Source of the DNA: Flavobacterium psychrophilum
GTDB taxonomy: Bacteria; Bacteroidota; Bacteroidia; Flavobacteriales; Flavobacteriaceae
DNA length: 7,747 nucleotides
Reading direction: 5' to 3'
Assembly: GCA_945866505.1 (NCBI GenBank)
Contig: CAMBHH010000163.1
Coordinates: 1 to 7,747 of the forward strand
Position numbers and translations under genes: made by a program. The notes beneath the pieces are model-generated. The model searched no databases and had not been told where the DNA came from. It was given only the letters and a program-made list of their open reading frames with translations. The first letter of the stretch is position 1, and each line of letters starts with the position of its first letter. Below, piece after piece: positions 6,759-7,747 of the stretch.

Positions 6759-7235
6759 TTATTGATTGTCAGCAATTACTTTTTCGATTTTTAATTCATC
6801 ACCTTTTACAAAACCGGTTTTCTTGAAAATTATTTTTCCGTTTTTTACAACAATCAAATACGGAATAGAATTAATATTTAATTTTCTTTTAAAGTCTTGA
6901 TTGGTATCTAGTAGAATTTTGAAAGGCCAACCTTTTCCAGCAACTAATGTTGGAACTTTTTTGGCAGTACGATTATCATCAACCGAAATGGCGTACAAAT
7001 CAAAGCTGTATTTTTCTTTCCAAACCTCGATTTGTTCATTCATAGCGGATAATTCTGTTAAACACGGTATACACCAAGTAGCCCAAAATGTTAGCACTAT
7101 AGGTTTACCGGATTGTTGCATAAAAATTTCAGAAGATATGCTATCGCCATCAACTGTTTCCAGTTCAGCAATTGGAATTTCTTGCGCATAATTATTAAAG
7201 GAGAGAAGTAGTAAAATAATCAATATCTTTTTCAT
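6759..7235 (-). CDS. TlpA/ResA-like periplasmic thioredoxin
   Basis: This 158-residue protein has a signal peptide (MKKILIILLLLSFNNYAQ), so the thioredoxin domain faces the periplasm. The redox centre is FWATWCIPC (50-58, C55 and C58) and the cis-proline is in NSIPYL (122-127). Strands such as KPIVLTF (44-50) and PYLIVVKNGKIIF (125-137) complete the fold. TlpA/ResA proteins reduce or rearrange disulfides of specific envelope partners. An in-frame ATG 27 bp upstream (7262) would add nine polar and basic residues (MRKIKHHQI) ahead of the signal peptide. The inner ATG is preferred because it gives a normal signal peptide and because the putative promoter overlaps the longer start. The gene lies directly upstream of the DUF6029 gene and divergent from the Omp28-type gene, both candidate partners. 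No Shine-Dalgarno is present. Confidence 0.9.
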   Translation of the reverse strand: MKKILIILLLLSFNNYAQEIPIAELETVDGDSISSEIFMQQSGKPIVLTFWATWCIPCLTELSAMNEQIEVWKEKYSFDLYAISVDDNRTAKKVPTLVAGKGWPFKILLDTNQDFKRKLNINSIPYLIVVKNGKIIFKKTGFVKGDELKIEKVIADNQ

Positions 7236-7259
7236 AATTTGGTGGTGTTTTATTTTTCT

Positions 7260-7288
7260 CAAAAGTATTTTTAAATTTTTAATTCAAA
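7260..7288 (-). promoter_or_regulatory. Promoter of the tlpA-like/DUF6029 operon
   Basis: On the minus strand TTTG (7288-7285) is followed after exactly 17 bp by TACTTTTG (7267-7260), a full match to the Bacteroidota housekeeping promoter pattern TTTG-N17-19-TAnnTTTG. The -7 element ends 24 bp before the preferred tlpA-like start codon at 7235, which leaves a leader of about 15-20 nt. It overlaps the alternative upstream ATG at 7262, which argues against that start. This is the strongest promoter candidate in the window. Confidence 0.7.
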
Positions 7289-7304
7289 TGTCAATTAGAT
7301 GACA

Positions 7305-7333
7305 TTAGCCTGAAAATTTGCCATTTATCTTTG
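7305..7333 (+). promoter_or_regulatory. Promoter of the Omp28-type lipoprotein gene
   Basis: TATCTTTG (7326-7333) matches the -7 consensus TAnnTTTG in full. The -33 position, 18 bp upstream, holds TTA (7305-7307), one base off TTG. A transcript starting just downstream would have a leader of about 30 nt before the ATG at 7371. The two promoters of this divergent gap lie back to back within about 75 bp, which would allow joint regulation. Confidence 0.55.
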
Positions 7334-7370
7334 CTTTGTAAAAAAAAGTAAAAATCTAAATACACTTATT

Positions 7371-7747
7371 ATGAAAAAATTTTTAAAATTAATTCCTTGT
7401 TTATTGCTATTATTAGCAATAATTGGTTGTACCGAAACCGAATCCGTTTTCGACAAAGAACCAAAGCTTACTTCAGTTAATTTAACTGTAAGCAGCATGA
7501 AAATACTTGTTGGAAGCGAAGTAACGTTTAGCTCAACCTCAAATTTATCGGCAAATGTAACACCTCAAACTGTTTTTTTTGTGAATGATGTTGCCATTAC
7601 CTCAAACAAATATACCTTTAATCAAGTAGGAATTTATTCGATAAAAGCGGTTCATCAAAATTTGACAACGAATACTATTCAAATTACTGTTGAAGCTCCA
7701 GTTGTTGTAATGAGTAAGTTTGCAAATCGTGTTTTGGTAGAAGAATA
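7371..7747 (+). CDS. Omp28-type outer-membrane lipoprotein, N-terminal part only
   Basis: The window holds 125 codons before the edge cuts the gene. A lipoprotein signal peptide (MKKFLKLIPCLLLLLAIIGC) ends in a lipobox with the lipidated cysteine at position 20. The acidic CTETES that follows resembles a Bacteroidota surface-export signal. Residues about 34-108 look like an Ig-like or PKD-like beta domain (VGSEVTF, FFVNDV, YTFNQVGIYSIKAVH, TIQITVE). The last visible residues, FANRVLVEE (117-125), match the start of the thioredoxin-like domain of Omp28-related proteins, which usually continues with a Thr-Gly-x-x-Cys-x-x-Cys type motif just beyond the edge. That domain is inferred, not seen. 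Its divergence from the tlpA-like/DUF6029 operon fits an association I recall in Flavobacteriaceae. A run of eight T at 7573-7580 lies in the coding region, with the frame intact. Confidence 0.8.
   Translation, partial: MKKFLKLIPCLLLLLAIIGCTETESVFDKEPKLTSVNLTVSSMKILVGSEVTFSSTSNLSANVTPQTVFFVNDVAITSNKYTFNQVGIYSIKAVHQNLTTNTIQITVEAPVVVMSKFANRVLVEE

Noticed and set aside
7573..7580. Run of eight T within the Omp28-type gene as a possible phase-variation tract.
   Set aside because: The frame is intact, the run is short, and such tracts are expected in Phe-containing genes of this base composition.

Overview
This AT-rich window most likely comes from a member of the Bacteroidota, probably Flavobacteriaceae and close to Flavobacterium. 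Four things point there. Start codons are preceded by A/T-rich sequence with no Shine-Dalgarno motif. Promoter-like sites match the Bacteroidota -33/-7 form (TTTG ... TAnnTTTG). The protein set (Mpl-type ligase, DUF6029 outer-membrane protein, Omp28-type lipoprotein, small TlpA-like thioredoxin) is typical of that group. Codon use favours A/T. All family assignments come from motifs read by eye.

Left part (1-1983, minus strand). A secreted TPR protein gene (1983 to 1330) is followed on the same strand by mpl, a peptidoglycan-recycling Mur ligase that runs off the left edge. Two copies of a 26-bp GC-rich palindromic repeat, in opposite orientation, sit at this gene junction. One copy supplies the last residues and the stop codon of the TPR gene. 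The other lies in frame inside the 5' end of mpl and encodes nine residues directly before the first Rossmann strand. The mpl start codon lies between them.

Middle part (2196-4885, plus strand). A calcineurin-like metallophosphoesterase of the LpxH-like COG2908 type is followed after 45 bp by a GT-B glycosyltransferase of the MJ1255-like family. Together they look like a small envelope or glycolipid module. A Crp/Fnr-type regulator follows, separated by a 155-bp gap. It has a clear helix-turn-helix but lacks the Arg-Ser pair that binds cAMP and the Cys set of a [4Fe-4S] FNR.

Right part (5025-7747). A TlpA-like periplasmic thioredoxin and a DUF6029 outer-membrane beta-barrel protein form a minus-strand operon. 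An Omp28-type lipoprotein gene diverges from it and is cut by the right edge. Both sides of the divergent gap carry good TAnnTTTG promoter elements. Omp28 proteins themselves have a thioredoxin-like domain, and the DUF6029 protein has exactly two cysteines after its signal peptide, as C-x4-C near the C terminus. The group therefore reads as a candidate envelope thiol/disulfide module.

No tRNA, rRNA, CRISPR array, transposase or phage gene was seen. The least ordinary parts are the paired palindromic repeats at the TPR/mpl junction and the possible disulfide link between TlpA, DUF6029 and Omp28.
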